Below are positions 1-6,908 of a stretch of DNA of 37,630 nt, piece after piece. This DNA comes from JAAYZH01 sp964479695 (GTDB lineage: Bacteria; Bacillota; Clostridia; Saccharofermentanales; Fastidiosipilaceae). The translations under genes were made by a program, and so were the position numbers. Every line of letters begins with the position of its first letter. The first letter of the stretch is position 1. The notes beneath the pieces were generated by a model. That model ran no database searches. It was not told where the DNA came from and saw only the letters and a program-made list of their open reading frames with translations. Location of the stretch: contig CAYZSO010000029.1 of assembly GCA_964479695.1 (NCBI GenBank), positions 1 to 37,630 of the forward strand. The letters are read 5' to 3'.

Positions 1-111
1 GCTCTACGAGGCACTCTACGGGTTTTTTCTTTGGTTTTACTGTAAAAGTCAGGATATATGGCCGTATGCTGGAACTTCTTCCATATAATAGCATAAAAAT
101 TACATTATTTT
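1..111. other. Left flank, no gene recognised
   Basis: This AT-rich stretch lies left of the transposon. I see no convincing ORF, RNA gene or terminator. It carries a T-run near 24-36 and was contiguous with the sequence after 3019 before the transposon inserted. Confidence 0.5.
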
Positions 112-118
112 GATATAA
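112..118. repeat. Target-site duplication, left copy (GATATAA)
   Basis: GATATAA directly abuts the left transposon terminus at 119 and is repeated exactly at 3013-3019 after the right terminus. A perfect 7-bp direct repeat outside perfect inverted termini is the signature of a transposition event. Confidence 0.85.
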
Positions 119-138
119 TGTCGCTGCCAGCCTAATTT
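119..138 (+). repeat. Left terminal inverted repeat
   Basis: TGTCGCTGCCAGCCTAATTT, a perfect 20-bp match to the reverse complement of 2993-3012. A further related motif, CCGGTTGCTGACG, follows within the next 15 bases. Confidence 0.9.
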
Positions 139-256
139 AGCCGGTTGCTGACGTCTTGTCTGTCTTGGAATTGCCGATTATACTTGTCCGTAAATTATGA
201 AAGGAAAAGCTCCGGGTGTGTTTTTGCGGACCTCCCGAAGCTCTGCTCAATAAAGC

Positions 257-738
257 ATGATTATTGTAACAGAATTTTATTTGAAAGAAAGTTCCCCTGA
301 TCAACCTTTATCATTACGGGGTTAGATATTCCTCCTTGTCCGACTTGCGGAGGAGAACTTCGATACTACGATCGTCGTCTAAGGAAAGCCAAAAACCACC
401 TAGGAGATTCCCGTGTTTACTCGCTTCGTCGCTTACGTTGCCAGAACCGAAGCTGTGCCAGATTACACCTAGAACTCCCCGATTTCCTTCTTCCCTACAA
501 GCGTTACACCGCCGACGTTTTCGAAAATCTCCATCAGGACAAGGAGACCCTAGCCCCATTTGAAGCCCGTTCTCGCCGCAGAATAAAACGCTGGTGTGAA
601 GCCTTCCTTCGTGAAGCTCAAAATCGCTTGCGTGTGCTTTCTGCGTCTTTGTATTCCTTCGCTTTCCTGGCCAAATGGCTACTGATGCTCTCAAAATACC
701 CTTTTCACCTGAACGGCCCTTTTGTCCAACGCCTCTGA
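257..738 (+). pseudogene. DUF6431-type zinc-ribbon protein, frameshifted
   Basis: From ATG 257 the frame reads MIIVTEFYLKESS... and stops at TAG 323-325. The rest of the protein, LDIPPCPTCGGEL onward, continues in another frame to TGA 736-738. One extra G in the GGGG run at 318-321 would restore a continuous protein of about 160 residues. Visible features are a zinc ribbon (CPTCG, then C-x4-C in RCQNRSC), the LP-DFLLPYKRY motif and a helical C-terminus rich in Arg/Leu. These match what I know of DUF6431 proteins linked to Clostridial transposons; their role is unknown. The second part has no ATG, so I treat the gene as one broken gene, a sequencing error or a programmed frameshift. Confidence 0.7.
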
Positions 739-780
739 CCTGTAATGTGGGTTTCAGTTCATGAAGGAGGTGTAAAACCC

Positions 781-2097
781 ATGAAAGTAAGAAAAAAACG
801 CGAAGAAATTGCTTATGAAAGGGCCAGGATCCTCAGTCCACTTCTAGAGAAGGAGTTGGACCGGGCTGCGCATGCCCTATTGCTAAAGCAGATTAGTGAG
901 AAGGAGAACGTTTCTGAACGAACCTTGCGCCGTTGGCTTAAAGCCTATAGCGAGCAAGGATTTACCGGTTTGCTGCCCCAGGAAAGGCCATACCAAGGCA
1001 CGTACGCCATTCCGGAGGACGTGGTAGACCAAGCGGTTCTGCTACGTCGAGAAGTCCCACAACGCAGTGTGACTGACATTATCCATTTACTTGAACTAGA
1101 AGGGCGCATCCCAATGGGTAGTGTAAAACGCTCGACGCTACAGGACCAGCTGGAAAAAAGAGGGTATGGAAGTAGGCAATTGGCGATGTATTACTCGTCG
1201 GGTACAGCGGCTGCCGCTCGACGTTTCCAGTACAGCGAACGGAATGCGCTCTGGCAGGCGGATATAAAATATTTGCTGATCCTTCCGGCAACCGCCAAAC
1301 GTCCCGCAACACAGCTTTATGTATCTGTTTTCATCGATGATGCCACGCGACTGGTAACCGGATGTCGTGTCTATGCGAAACAAGATGTTCACTGCGTACT
1401 CGATTCTTTCCGTTTTGCCATGGAAAGGTATGGCGTACCCGTTCGTTTATTCACCGACAACGGTAAACAATACGTAAGCAAAAAGCTCAAAGAAGCCTGT
1501 GCCAAACTGGGGATTTCCTTACTTCGAGCGAGGCCATATGCCGCGCAAGCAAAAGGTAAGGTAGAGGCGATGAATAGAGTATTAGATAAGTTCGTTGCCG
1601 AAGAGAAGTTGGAGCATCCCAGCAGTGTTGAGCAGGTCCAGCACGACTTAGATTGCTGGCTGGAACAATTCTACTATACCCGGCCTCACAGTGCACTGGA
1701 AGGGAAAACACCACACCAGGCCTTTAATGAACAGACGAATGACCTTCGCTTCGTTGATGAAGAAACCATGAATTATGCCTTTACGTCCACGGAACTGCGT
1801 TTGGTAAATAAAAGCGGTTGTCTGTCGTTCCGGGGAAAGGAATGGGAAGCAGGAAGCGCTTATATCGGCTTGAAGGTGGAGGTAAGTTTCCAGACGAATA
1901 ATCCCGATGAACTTACGATCTACCATGAGCTCATGGGCTCGAAACAGATCCGTGTCTTAACGATGAGACACCACACGAGGAAAGAAAAAGCAGAGGTAGC
2001 CTTGGTTCCCGAAGGGTCTAGGATTTTACAACAAGCCAGGAAAGCGCCTCCAGAACCTACGGGAGCCACGTTCTTTCGCGATATGTTAGGAGAATAA
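781..2097 (+). CDS. DDE (rve) transposase of the ExeA-ATPase transposon
   Basis: A 438-residue DNA transposase. ATG 781 is chosen because AAGGAGGTG lies 8 nt upstream; an ATG at 745 has no such site. An N-terminal helix-turn-helix (about residues 35-65, SERTLRRWLKAYSEQG) is followed by an RNase H-fold integrase core. Catalytic Asp is in WQADIKYL (about 160), the second Asp in FTDNGKQY (about 225) and Glu in GKVEAMNRV (about 261). Exactly 35 residues separate the last two, giving DD(35)E. A C-terminal beta-barrel like that of Mu-type transposases follows (LRLVNKSGCLSFRGKEW...). It should bind the TIRs and carry out strand transfer together with the ATPase that starts 4 nt downstream. It appears intact. 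Confidence 0.9.
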   Translation: MKVRKKREEIAYERARILSPLLEKELDRAAHALLLKQISEKENVSERTLRRWLKAYSEQGFTGLLPQERPYQGTYAIPEDVVDQAVLLRREVPQRSVTDIIHLLELEGRIPMGSVKRSTLQDQLEKRGYGSRQLAMYYSSGTAAAARRFQYSERNALWQADIKYLLILPATAKRPATQLYVSVFIDDATRLVTGCRVYAKQDVHCVLDSFRFAMERYGVPVRLFTDNGKQYVSKKLKEACAKLGISLLRARPYAAQAKGKVEAMNRVLDKFVAEEKLEHPSSVEQVQHDLDCWLEQFYYTRPHSALEGKTPHQAFNEQTNDLRFVDEETMNYAFTSTELRLVNKSGCLSFRGKEWEAGSAYIGLKVEVSFQTNNPDELTIYHELMGSKQIRVLTMRHHTRKEKAEVALVPEGSRILQQARKAPPEPTGATFFRDMLGE

Positions 2098-2101
2098 AGG
2101 T

Positions 2102-2899
2102 ATGGTGAATGAGTTTTACGGCTTTGTCCACACCCCCTTCACAAGGGATATTCCGGTGGACAAATTATTTTTAACGCAAGAGCAAGAAGAGGTTTTGGGG
2201 CGTTTGCAGTATGCAGCCAGCCACCAGTGGTTTGTTCTCTTGACGGGTGACTGCGGTAGCGGGAAGTCCACGTTACTCAGGAAGTTTACTCAGGAACTCG
2301 ATCCGAGTGTCTACCGTTCTTTCTATATCGCTGATTCACAGCTTAGTCCTAGGCATTTCTATAACGGCATTTTGCGCCAATTGGGGGTGGAAGGTGCTTT
2401 CTACCGCGGAGATAGCAAGAGGATCTTGCACCGAGAATTAGAACTGATGATTGGCATGCATAAGCTCCGCCCTGTGGTGATTGTTGACGAAGCACACCTT
2501 CTCAGCAAAGAGATGCTCGAAGAGTTGCGTTTTCTACTGAACTTTCAACTGGATTCTCACAGCCCTTTGAGTCTCGTGCTCTCTGGCCAATCCGAGCTCA
2601 TGGAAAAAATAAACCGCCAAGCCTACCGAGCGATCTCCCAGCGTGTGAATCTCTTTTGTCGCACGAAGTTCTATGATGAAGGCCAGACTTATACCTATAT
2701 CCGCCAACAGTTGGCTTATGCGCAATCTCCCGCGGAAATCTTTTCTGATGATGCGTTGAATGTAATTTTCCACTATTCATCCGGCTGTCCGCGCTTGATT
2801 AACCGACTCTGTACACACAGTTTGCTCTATGGAGCGCAACGCAAAAAGAAAATCCTTTCGGCGACGGATACTAGGCTCGTGATGGAACAAGAAATGTGA
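2102..2899 (+). CDS. ExeA/TniB-like AAA ATPase, transposition helper
   Basis: A 265-residue AAA+ ATPase that starts 4 nt after the transposase stop, so the two are translationally linked. Walker A is GDCGSGKST (about residues 50-58) and Walker B is VVIVDEAHLL (about 125). Sensor-like LVLSGQSEL and the ExeA-family pattern SSGCPRLINRLC (about 225) follow. Related ATPases (TniB, TnsC, MuB, IstB) bind DNA in an ATP-dependent way and direct the transposase to target sites. Length is typical of the family and no lesions are visible. The family name ExeA reflects homology to a secretion ATPase; the neighbour and TIRs make a transposition role far more likely. Confidence 0.88.
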   Translation: MVNEFYGFVHTPFTRDIPVDKLFLTQEQEEVLGRLQYAASHQWFVLLTGDCGSGKSTLLRKFTQELDPSVYRSFYIADSQLSPRHFYNGILRQLGVEGAFYRGDSKRILHRELELMIGMHKLRPVVIVDEAHLLSKEMLEELRFLLNFQLDSHSPLSLVLSGQSELMEKINRQAYRAISQRVNLFCRTKFYDEGQTYTYIRQQLAYAQSPAEIFSDDALNVIFHYSSGCPRLINRLCTHSLLYGAQRKKKILSATDTRLVMEQEM

Positions 2900-2904
2900 A
2901 GCCA

Positions 2905-2929
2905 AAGGCTGCCATGAGCAGCCTTTTTT
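2905..2929 (+). terminator. Rho-independent terminator of the transposon operon
   Basis: Stem AAGGCTGC / GCAGCCTT with loop CATGA, followed by a run of T, starting 6 nt after the ATPase stop codon. Confidence 0.85.
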
Positions 2930-2992
2930 GTCCCCAAACATGGACACGCACTTCGGCAACCGGCGGACATTATGGGTTGGCAACTGACGGAC

Positions 2993-3012
2993 AAATTAGG
3001 CTGGCAGCGACA
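2993..3012 (-). repeat. Right terminal inverted repeat
   Basis: Reverse complement of 119-138. Reading inward there are two copies of TGTCCG-Y-C-R-GTTGCC about 28 bp apart, probably subterminal transposase-binding sites. Confidence 0.9.
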
Positions 3013-3019
3013 GATATAA
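3013..3019. repeat. Target-site duplication, right copy (GATATAA)
   Basis: Exact copy of 112-118, immediately after the terminal ...GCGACA of the transposon. The insertion point lies just downstream of the terminator of the glycosidase gene at 3135-6143, so the insertion probably did no harm to it. Confidence 0.85.
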
Positions 3020-3091
3020 AGTGATTTAGTGCACAAAATAACTCCGCAAATTTGAGCACAACTGCCAAATTTCTGCCAGAGTACCGAGGCA

Positions 3092-3128
3092 AAAATATCA
3101 CCATTCTGCTCAAATTATCAGAATCGTG
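3092..3128 (-). terminator. Rho-independent terminator of the GH63-like gene
   Basis: On the minus strand a 10-bp stem with one mismatch, CACGATTCTG / CAGAATGGTG, is followed by ATATTTTTG. It lies just after the glycosidase stop codon at 3135. Confidence 0.7.
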
Positions 3129-3134
3129 AGGTAT

Positions 3135-6100
3135 TTATTGGTTTTCGATACCATCTTCTCTCAGCTCAAGAATAAGCCTGACGCAACCTGCCGCACTCGC
3201 TCTGAGGTGTATTTCCCAGAGTCCTCTGTGGCGTTCGTTCGTGTTGCTGATGACAGTTTCTGTATTTGCGTGCCCGTTCGGGGTGTTTTGAGGGTTCGGC
3301 ATGCTCGAAGTGGGTGGAGTGTTCGAAGTCATCTGAGTGGTTTGAGGGGTTTGAGAGGGTGCTTTGGCCAAAGCCGCCCGCAGCACATCCTGATCCGTGG
3401 CAACAAGGATCGCGGTTTCACCTGCTCTCGTCAGATCAAGATCGAGGATGAGCCGGGTTTCCTCCCGGTGTATTTCCTTCACGAATGTATGGAAACCGGT
3501 CGTGATCGTCCCAGGCACGTAATAGCTGTGAAACCACTGGACAACGGGGGAACTCAGGCCTCCGAATTGATGCCAGCCGCAGCCTCGGCCTGTATCAACC
3601 ATAAAATGTTCGAAGCAGTTGTAGCTCTGGCCTGTTTCTTTCTGCCAGAGCTTGAGCGCTGTTTCGGCGATTTGGTAGGCAAAATCAGTCTTGCCGGTGT
3701 CGAGGGCTGCTTTGAAGAAGAGCCATTGATAAGGCATCCAGATCGCGCCGTTCCAATAGCCGTCCGTTTGGTAATAAGGGGCCTCCCGATCTACAGTTGT
3801 GATGCCGTAGGTTGTCCAGAGATGCTTCGGACTCATGAGTTTGGCCCACAGTTGCGCTTCTTGGTCAGCGGTCACGGCCCCGGCAAATAACGGCGTGACC
3901 CCATCCAGACCCATATTGAAATTGATTCCGTTTTCGTCACGAAGAGGTTCGCCCTTATGAATGTAGCTGAAGTAGCCGGCATCTTCATCCCAGGCGACCG
4001 TTTGAAGGGCTTCGGAGAAACGGGCGATGTCCACATCATATCGATCAGCAGGTTCGCCGAGGCGTTCCGCCGTGTAGGCAAGAATTTTCGCACATAAAAT
4101 GGAATTGGCCGTCGTAACGACTGGGGTGGTGTCTTCTTCTATGTGTCTTCTGTGGACTTCCACTTGCGCCGGGTAGTCATCCCAGCCACCCGAATTATAG
4201 AAATAATCCCACGGCCGCAAGAGGCCGGAGCTGCTATCCGCCATCGTTGAGCTTCCCGCCTGGCCTGTGAAAAACAGATAGTATTGGACAAGGCTTGGAA
4301 AAAGCTTACGCGTCTCTTCGTCGCTGAGACCCAAGTTCAGTAGTTCAGCAAAAAGATAAAACTGTGTCGGCACCGGTGACCCATGATGGAGAAATGCCGC
4401 ATCCTCACACCCGGGTTCCGTGAGATAGGTATTGAGGCAGTCCAAGGCTCTTTGCCGCGAATATTGCAGAAGACCCATCCCGATGAAGCCGGAATCCCAC
4501 GTGTAGAGGCTGTCCCACCATCGCCCGGGCGTATTGTGTTTGATATAGTGGCCTCGAGTATAGACCGGGTAGACCACATTGGTCAGAAGGACCGCCTGCA
4601 TAAGTTGTTGGCTGAAGCGGTACTTTTCACCATCAGGAAGGAGGGGTCGTTTAGTTGCGGAGGGCGTCTTTGGCCAAAGCCGCCCCCCACCCACCTCGCT
4701 CTGATCGATCGATGGGTTGGCCTTGCGAAGATCGCTCATGACTTCTTGCTCTGTTTCACCTGCCGTGAGATATCCGTAGATGGACTTGCGCTCACCCGGT
4801 GCCAACGATATCGGGCGAAAGAAGACGTCCGTATAGTGGCCCTGACTGTTGCCGACCAGCGTGTCGTGCACATGGTCATGGGCGGTATCCCGCAAAAAGA
4901 TATCAAGTTCATCATTGAACAGCTCCCTGACCCGATACTTGTCATAGGACCAAGTCATGCCATAATATTCTGCGATTCCGGGATATTTTAGTGTGAGAAA
5001 CTGGGCTTCGCTATGTATCGCGGGCGCGCTGGCGCCGCCTTCATACGTGACTGTGAATTGGTTTCGGTCTTCATACTCGCAGAGTAAGAAGCAATCGAGC
5101 CTAGCCCTATTAGCTGGACTTTGCGCCGGGGTTGAGGCGCTCTGTGCTGATGTTGAAGAACTTTCTGCCGGTGTTGAAGAACTTTCTGCCGGTGTTGAAG
5201 AACTTTCTGCCGGTGTCGCAACGTCGATTGCTTGGAAGTGCATGGTATAACGGCCTGTTTCGAGTGGATGTCCCAGCAGCAGATAGGTGATTTGTGGACT
5301 CTCCGAGTCTTCCGTTGCTTCCAAGGTCAAGATGGTATCGGTAGCATCTGTAATCCCGACGCTACCGTCCTTTACTCGAAACACTGATTTTCCTTGATCA
5401 TGTCGTACACAGAGGCACGGATATAGGATTGGTTCACTGAGTTCAAAAGTAAGACTGATCGTGTCACCGGGGGTACCAAAGCCTTGCCCCACGCCATAGC
5501 ACCCGAGGAAGCTTGAAACCGCTTCTTCCCCTCGTCGCAAGCCATCATATGTCAAATTATCAGTTGGCTTAGGCGTGCTGAAAGTTAACTGATCGTAATC
5601 TCTTGCCCTGCGAACGGAATGCTTAGCGGGGTAATGTGGAATGACTGTCTGAGCTGTCGCTCTGTGAGCGGCTGCGATGAAGTGGAGAACAAGGATTTGC
5701 GGTTCATCCGTCTGATTGACGCATTCTGCCCGAACGAAGCGTCCCTTAGTTGTAGAGGATCTCTCGGTTGAGGGATTTTCAGTAGTTTGGGAGGATTCCG
5801 GAGCTGAAGAGGAATCTGGGCTTAACGAGGAGTCATGGCTTGAGGAGGAATCAGGAGCCCAAAAAGATACGTCAACGTAAACGTTATCTTTCCACTCTAA
5901 TTCGTGACGAAACTTGAAATACGACAAATCCGGTTCAGCTTCCCATGGATGAAAATTACTTTCAAAACGCACGTTGGGCACATCCACTTTACGGCGAAAA
6001 TAACCCGGCATGACTGAAAAATCAAAGCGCATGCCATCATTGGCGGCAGGAATATGAGAGATGCCGCTGTAAAGTTTCGAATAAGGCCCCCAAGCCGGGA

Positions 6101-6143
6101 GAGTTAAGTCATGAGATTTTGTCTTGTCCATTTCGTTCGGCAC
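3135..6143 (-). CDS. GH63/MGH1-like glycoside hydrolase, cytoplasmic
   Basis: A 1002-residue protein with no signal peptide. The C-terminal half is an (alpha/alpha)6-barrel glycosidase of the GH63/MGH1-like type: RWWDSLYTWDSGF (about 545-557, with the likely acid Asp), GYWNGAIWMPYQWLF (about 795-810) and CGWHQFGGLSSPV (about 855). The N-terminal half is a beta-rich domain. Relatives hydrolyse alpha-glucosides or alpha-mannosides; the substrate here is unknown. Start: GTG 6143 opens the frame, with ATG 6131 four codons later as an alternative; AGAAAG lies upstream. Odd points are a Ser/Thr-rich stretch around residues 105-135, three tandem TPAESSS copies near 310-335, and two insertions seeded by the palindrome (LWPKTP near 490, LAKAPSQTPQ near 925). 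Confidence 0.75.
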   Translation of the reverse strand: MPNEMDKTKSHDLTLPAWGPYSKLYSGISHIPAANDGMRFDFSVMPGYFRRKVDVPNVRFESNFHPWEAEPDLSYFKFRHELEWKDNVYVDVSFWAPDSSSSHDSSLSPDSSSAPESSQTTENPSTERSSTTKGRFVRAECVNQTDEPQILVLHFIAAAHRATAQTVIPHYPAKHSVRRARDYDQLTFSTPKPTDNLTYDGLRRGEEAVSSFLGCYGVGQGFGTPGDTISLTFELSEPILYPCLCVRHDQGKSVFRVKDGSVGITDATDTILTLEATEDSESPQITYLLLGHPLETGRYTMHFQAIDVATPAESSSTPAESSSTPAESSSTSAQSASTPAQSPANRARLDCFLLCEYEDRNQFTVTYEGGASAPAIHSEAQFLTLKYPGIAEYYGMTWSYDKYRVRELFNDELDIFLRDTAHDHVHDTLVGNSQGHYTDVFFRPISLAPGERKSIYGYLTAGETEQEVMSDLRKANPSIDQSEVGGGRLWPKTPSATKRPLLPDGEKYRFSQQLMQAVLLTNVVYPVYTRGHYIKHNTPGRWWDSLYTWDSGFIGMGLLQYSRQRALDCLNTYLTEPGCEDAAFLHHGSPVPTQFYLFAELLNLGLSDEETRKLFPSLVQYYLFFTGQAGSSTMADSSSGLLRPWDYFYNSGGWDDYPAQVEVHRRHIEEDTTPVVTTANSILCAKILAYTAERLGEPADRYDVDIARFSEALQTVAWDEDAGYFSYIHKGEPLRDENGINFNMGLDGVTPLFAGAVTADQEAQLWAKLMSPKHLWTTYGITTVDREAPYYQTDGYWNGAIWMPYQWLFFKAALDTGKTDFAYQIAETALKLWQKETGQSYNCFEHFMVDTGRGCGWHQFGGLSSPVVQWFHSYYVPGTITTGFHTFVKEIHREETRLILDLDLTRAGETAILVATDQDVLRAALAKAPSQTPQTTQMTSNTPPTSSMPNPQNTPNGHANTETVISNTNERHRGLWEIHLRASAAGCVRLILELREDGIENQ
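3360..3375. repeat. TTTGGCCAAA palindrome copy (GH63 C-terminus)
   Basis: TGCTTTGGCCAAAGCC differs from the best form at one base. It is read as LAK-AP at the start of a Thr/Pro/Asn-rich insertion of about 40 residues. Confidence 0.75.
4666..4681. repeat. TTTGGCCAAA palindrome copy (GH63 middle)
   Basis: GTCTTTGGCCAAAGCC followed by a CGCCCCCCAC arm. It is read in a different frame from most copies, giving GGGRLWPKTPS, between two conserved domains. Confidence 0.8.
5141..5220. repeat. Intragenic tandem repeat in the GH63-like gene
   Basis: A 24-bp unit containing GGTGTTGAAGAACTTTCTGC is repeated three times with near identity, flanked by degenerate units. It encodes the repeated TPAESSS peptide. 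Confidence 0.85.
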
Positions 6144-6185
6144 GCCCCGATCTTTCTGCGTTCTTCCTGGGTTTTCACGCAGTAT

Positions 6186-6219
6186 GACTACATAAGTTTA
6201 TTTTTAAACATATGTAGTG
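6186..6219. repeat. 34-nt AT-rich hairpin repeat, copy 1
   Basis: Arms GACTACATAAGTTTA and TAAACATATGTAGTG with a TTTT loop pair over about 15 bp with two mismatches. It sits between divergent genes, the GH63-like gene (minus) and the YggT-like gene (plus). The same hairpin recurs at 11361, 18292, 18871, 19389 and 29061. Confidence 0.85.
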
Positions 6220-6361
6220 AAACTTGTCAACATTTTAAGCAAATATGTGCTGTTTTTGTAACCGATAGAACGGCGTTTTGGGCGGTTTGCCTTCACACTG
6301 TAGACGAGAGGTTCCTCTTTGGGCACTGGCAGAATGGCTTTCCCGAAAGGAGGGCTCGAAC

Positions 6362-6730
6362 ATGAGAAATGATATCCAGAAGAAACAAGAGTTAAGCAAA
6401 AGTGACATTTTCAGACAAGGAGTCAAACGTGTCATCATGACGTTTGTGGCCTTATCCGCCGTGATTTTGTTGGTGCGTTTTCTGTTCCAACTTTTTGGTG
6501 CGGATGTATCGAATCCTTTCGTGGAGTCGATATACAGGATTACGAGCCCGATGACATGGTTCTTTGATTTGGTGTTTCCGACGCTTCGGCTGACGAACGT
6601 GACACGTGGGGTTGTTGAGGTTTCGACTTTGATTGCTGCTGCGGTTTGGGTACTGATTGGTTGGTTGATCGGGAAATTGGTGGGATCCCCGGATCGTAAG
6701 CCTTTTGACCATCAAGACCTGCCGATCTGA
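6362..6730 (+). CDS. Small membrane protein, YggT-like
   Basis: A 122-residue protein. ATG 6362 is preferred over the in-frame ATG 6278 because AAAGGAGGG lies about 9 nt upstream. Two hydrophobic spans are visible, about residues 24-48 (VIMTFVALSAVILLVRFLFQ) and 83-108 (VVEVSTLIAAAVWVLIGWLI). Between them is a short extracytoplasmic segment with NPFVESIYRITSPMTWFFD, which resembles the YggT-family pattern of two transmembrane helices with a conserved P in the loop. YggT proteins are poorly understood and have been linked to cell-envelope or ion functions. The gene stands alone, divergent from the GH63-like gene and convergent with the pullulanase gene. Confidence 0.65.
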   Translation: MRNDIQKKQELSKSDIFRQGVKRVIMTFVALSAVILLVRFLFQLFGADVSNPFVESIYRITSPMTWFFDLVFPTLRLTNVTRGVVEVSTLIAAAVWVLIGWLIGKLVGSPDRKPFDHQDLPI

Positions 6731-6819
6731 CACGTGAACTATTGAGTCTGATCAGCATTTCAGGTTAGCTTATCGGCTTCTTCGATGGCCACGTAAGTTT
6801 AGCGAATTGAACACGCAAG

Positions 6820-6853
6820 AAGACCGCGAATCCAGCAGTGGAGACGCGGTCTT
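6820..6853. terminator. Hairpin between convergent genes
   Basis: A 9-bp perfect stem AAGACCGCG / CGCGGTCTT with a 16-nt loop, between the YggT-like gene (+) and the pullulanase gene (-). The U-tracts are weak (TCTTTCTC on plus, TCTTCTTG on minus), so it may act as a bidirectional terminator. Confidence 0.6.
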
Positions 6854-6908
6854 TCTCATGGTACGGTTTCTCATGGTGCGGTTAGCGTTTGATGCTCAGA
6901 CTAAGAAA

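Larger units (their letters stand above)
119..3012 (+). mobile_element. Complete DDE/ExeA-ATPase transposon with 20-bp TIRs
   Basis: The element begins TGTCGCTGCCAGCCTAATTT at 119 and ends with its exact reverse complement at 3012, so it has 20-bp perfect inverted termini of the TG...CA type and a 7-bp target duplication. It carries three plus-strand genes: a DUF6431 zinc-ribbon gene (frameshifted), an rve-type DDE transposase and an ExeA/TniB-like AAA ATPase. This two-protein engine recalls Tn7/Tn5053/Mu-type and IS21-type elements. The right end contains two further TGTCCG-Y-C-R-GTTGCC repeats inside the terminus, resembling multiple transposase-binding sites. Host-specific palindromes with the TTGGCCAA core, common elsewhere in the window, are absent, which fits recent acquisition. 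Confidence 0.9.

Noticed and set aside
314..694. Minus-strand 126-codon ORF at the transposon left side
   Set aside because: Antisense to the zinc-ribbon DUF6431 frame, which shows paired CxxC motifs.
119..3012. Classical IS21 (istA/istB)
   Set aside because: Gene pairing is similar, but the ATPase has ExeA/TniB-type features, a third zinc-ribbon gene is present and the ends carry subterminal repeats unlike simple IS21 ends.
3126..3890. Plus-strand 254-codon ORF
   Set aside because: It is antisense to conserved GH63 catalytic sequence and has no domain or ribosome binding site.
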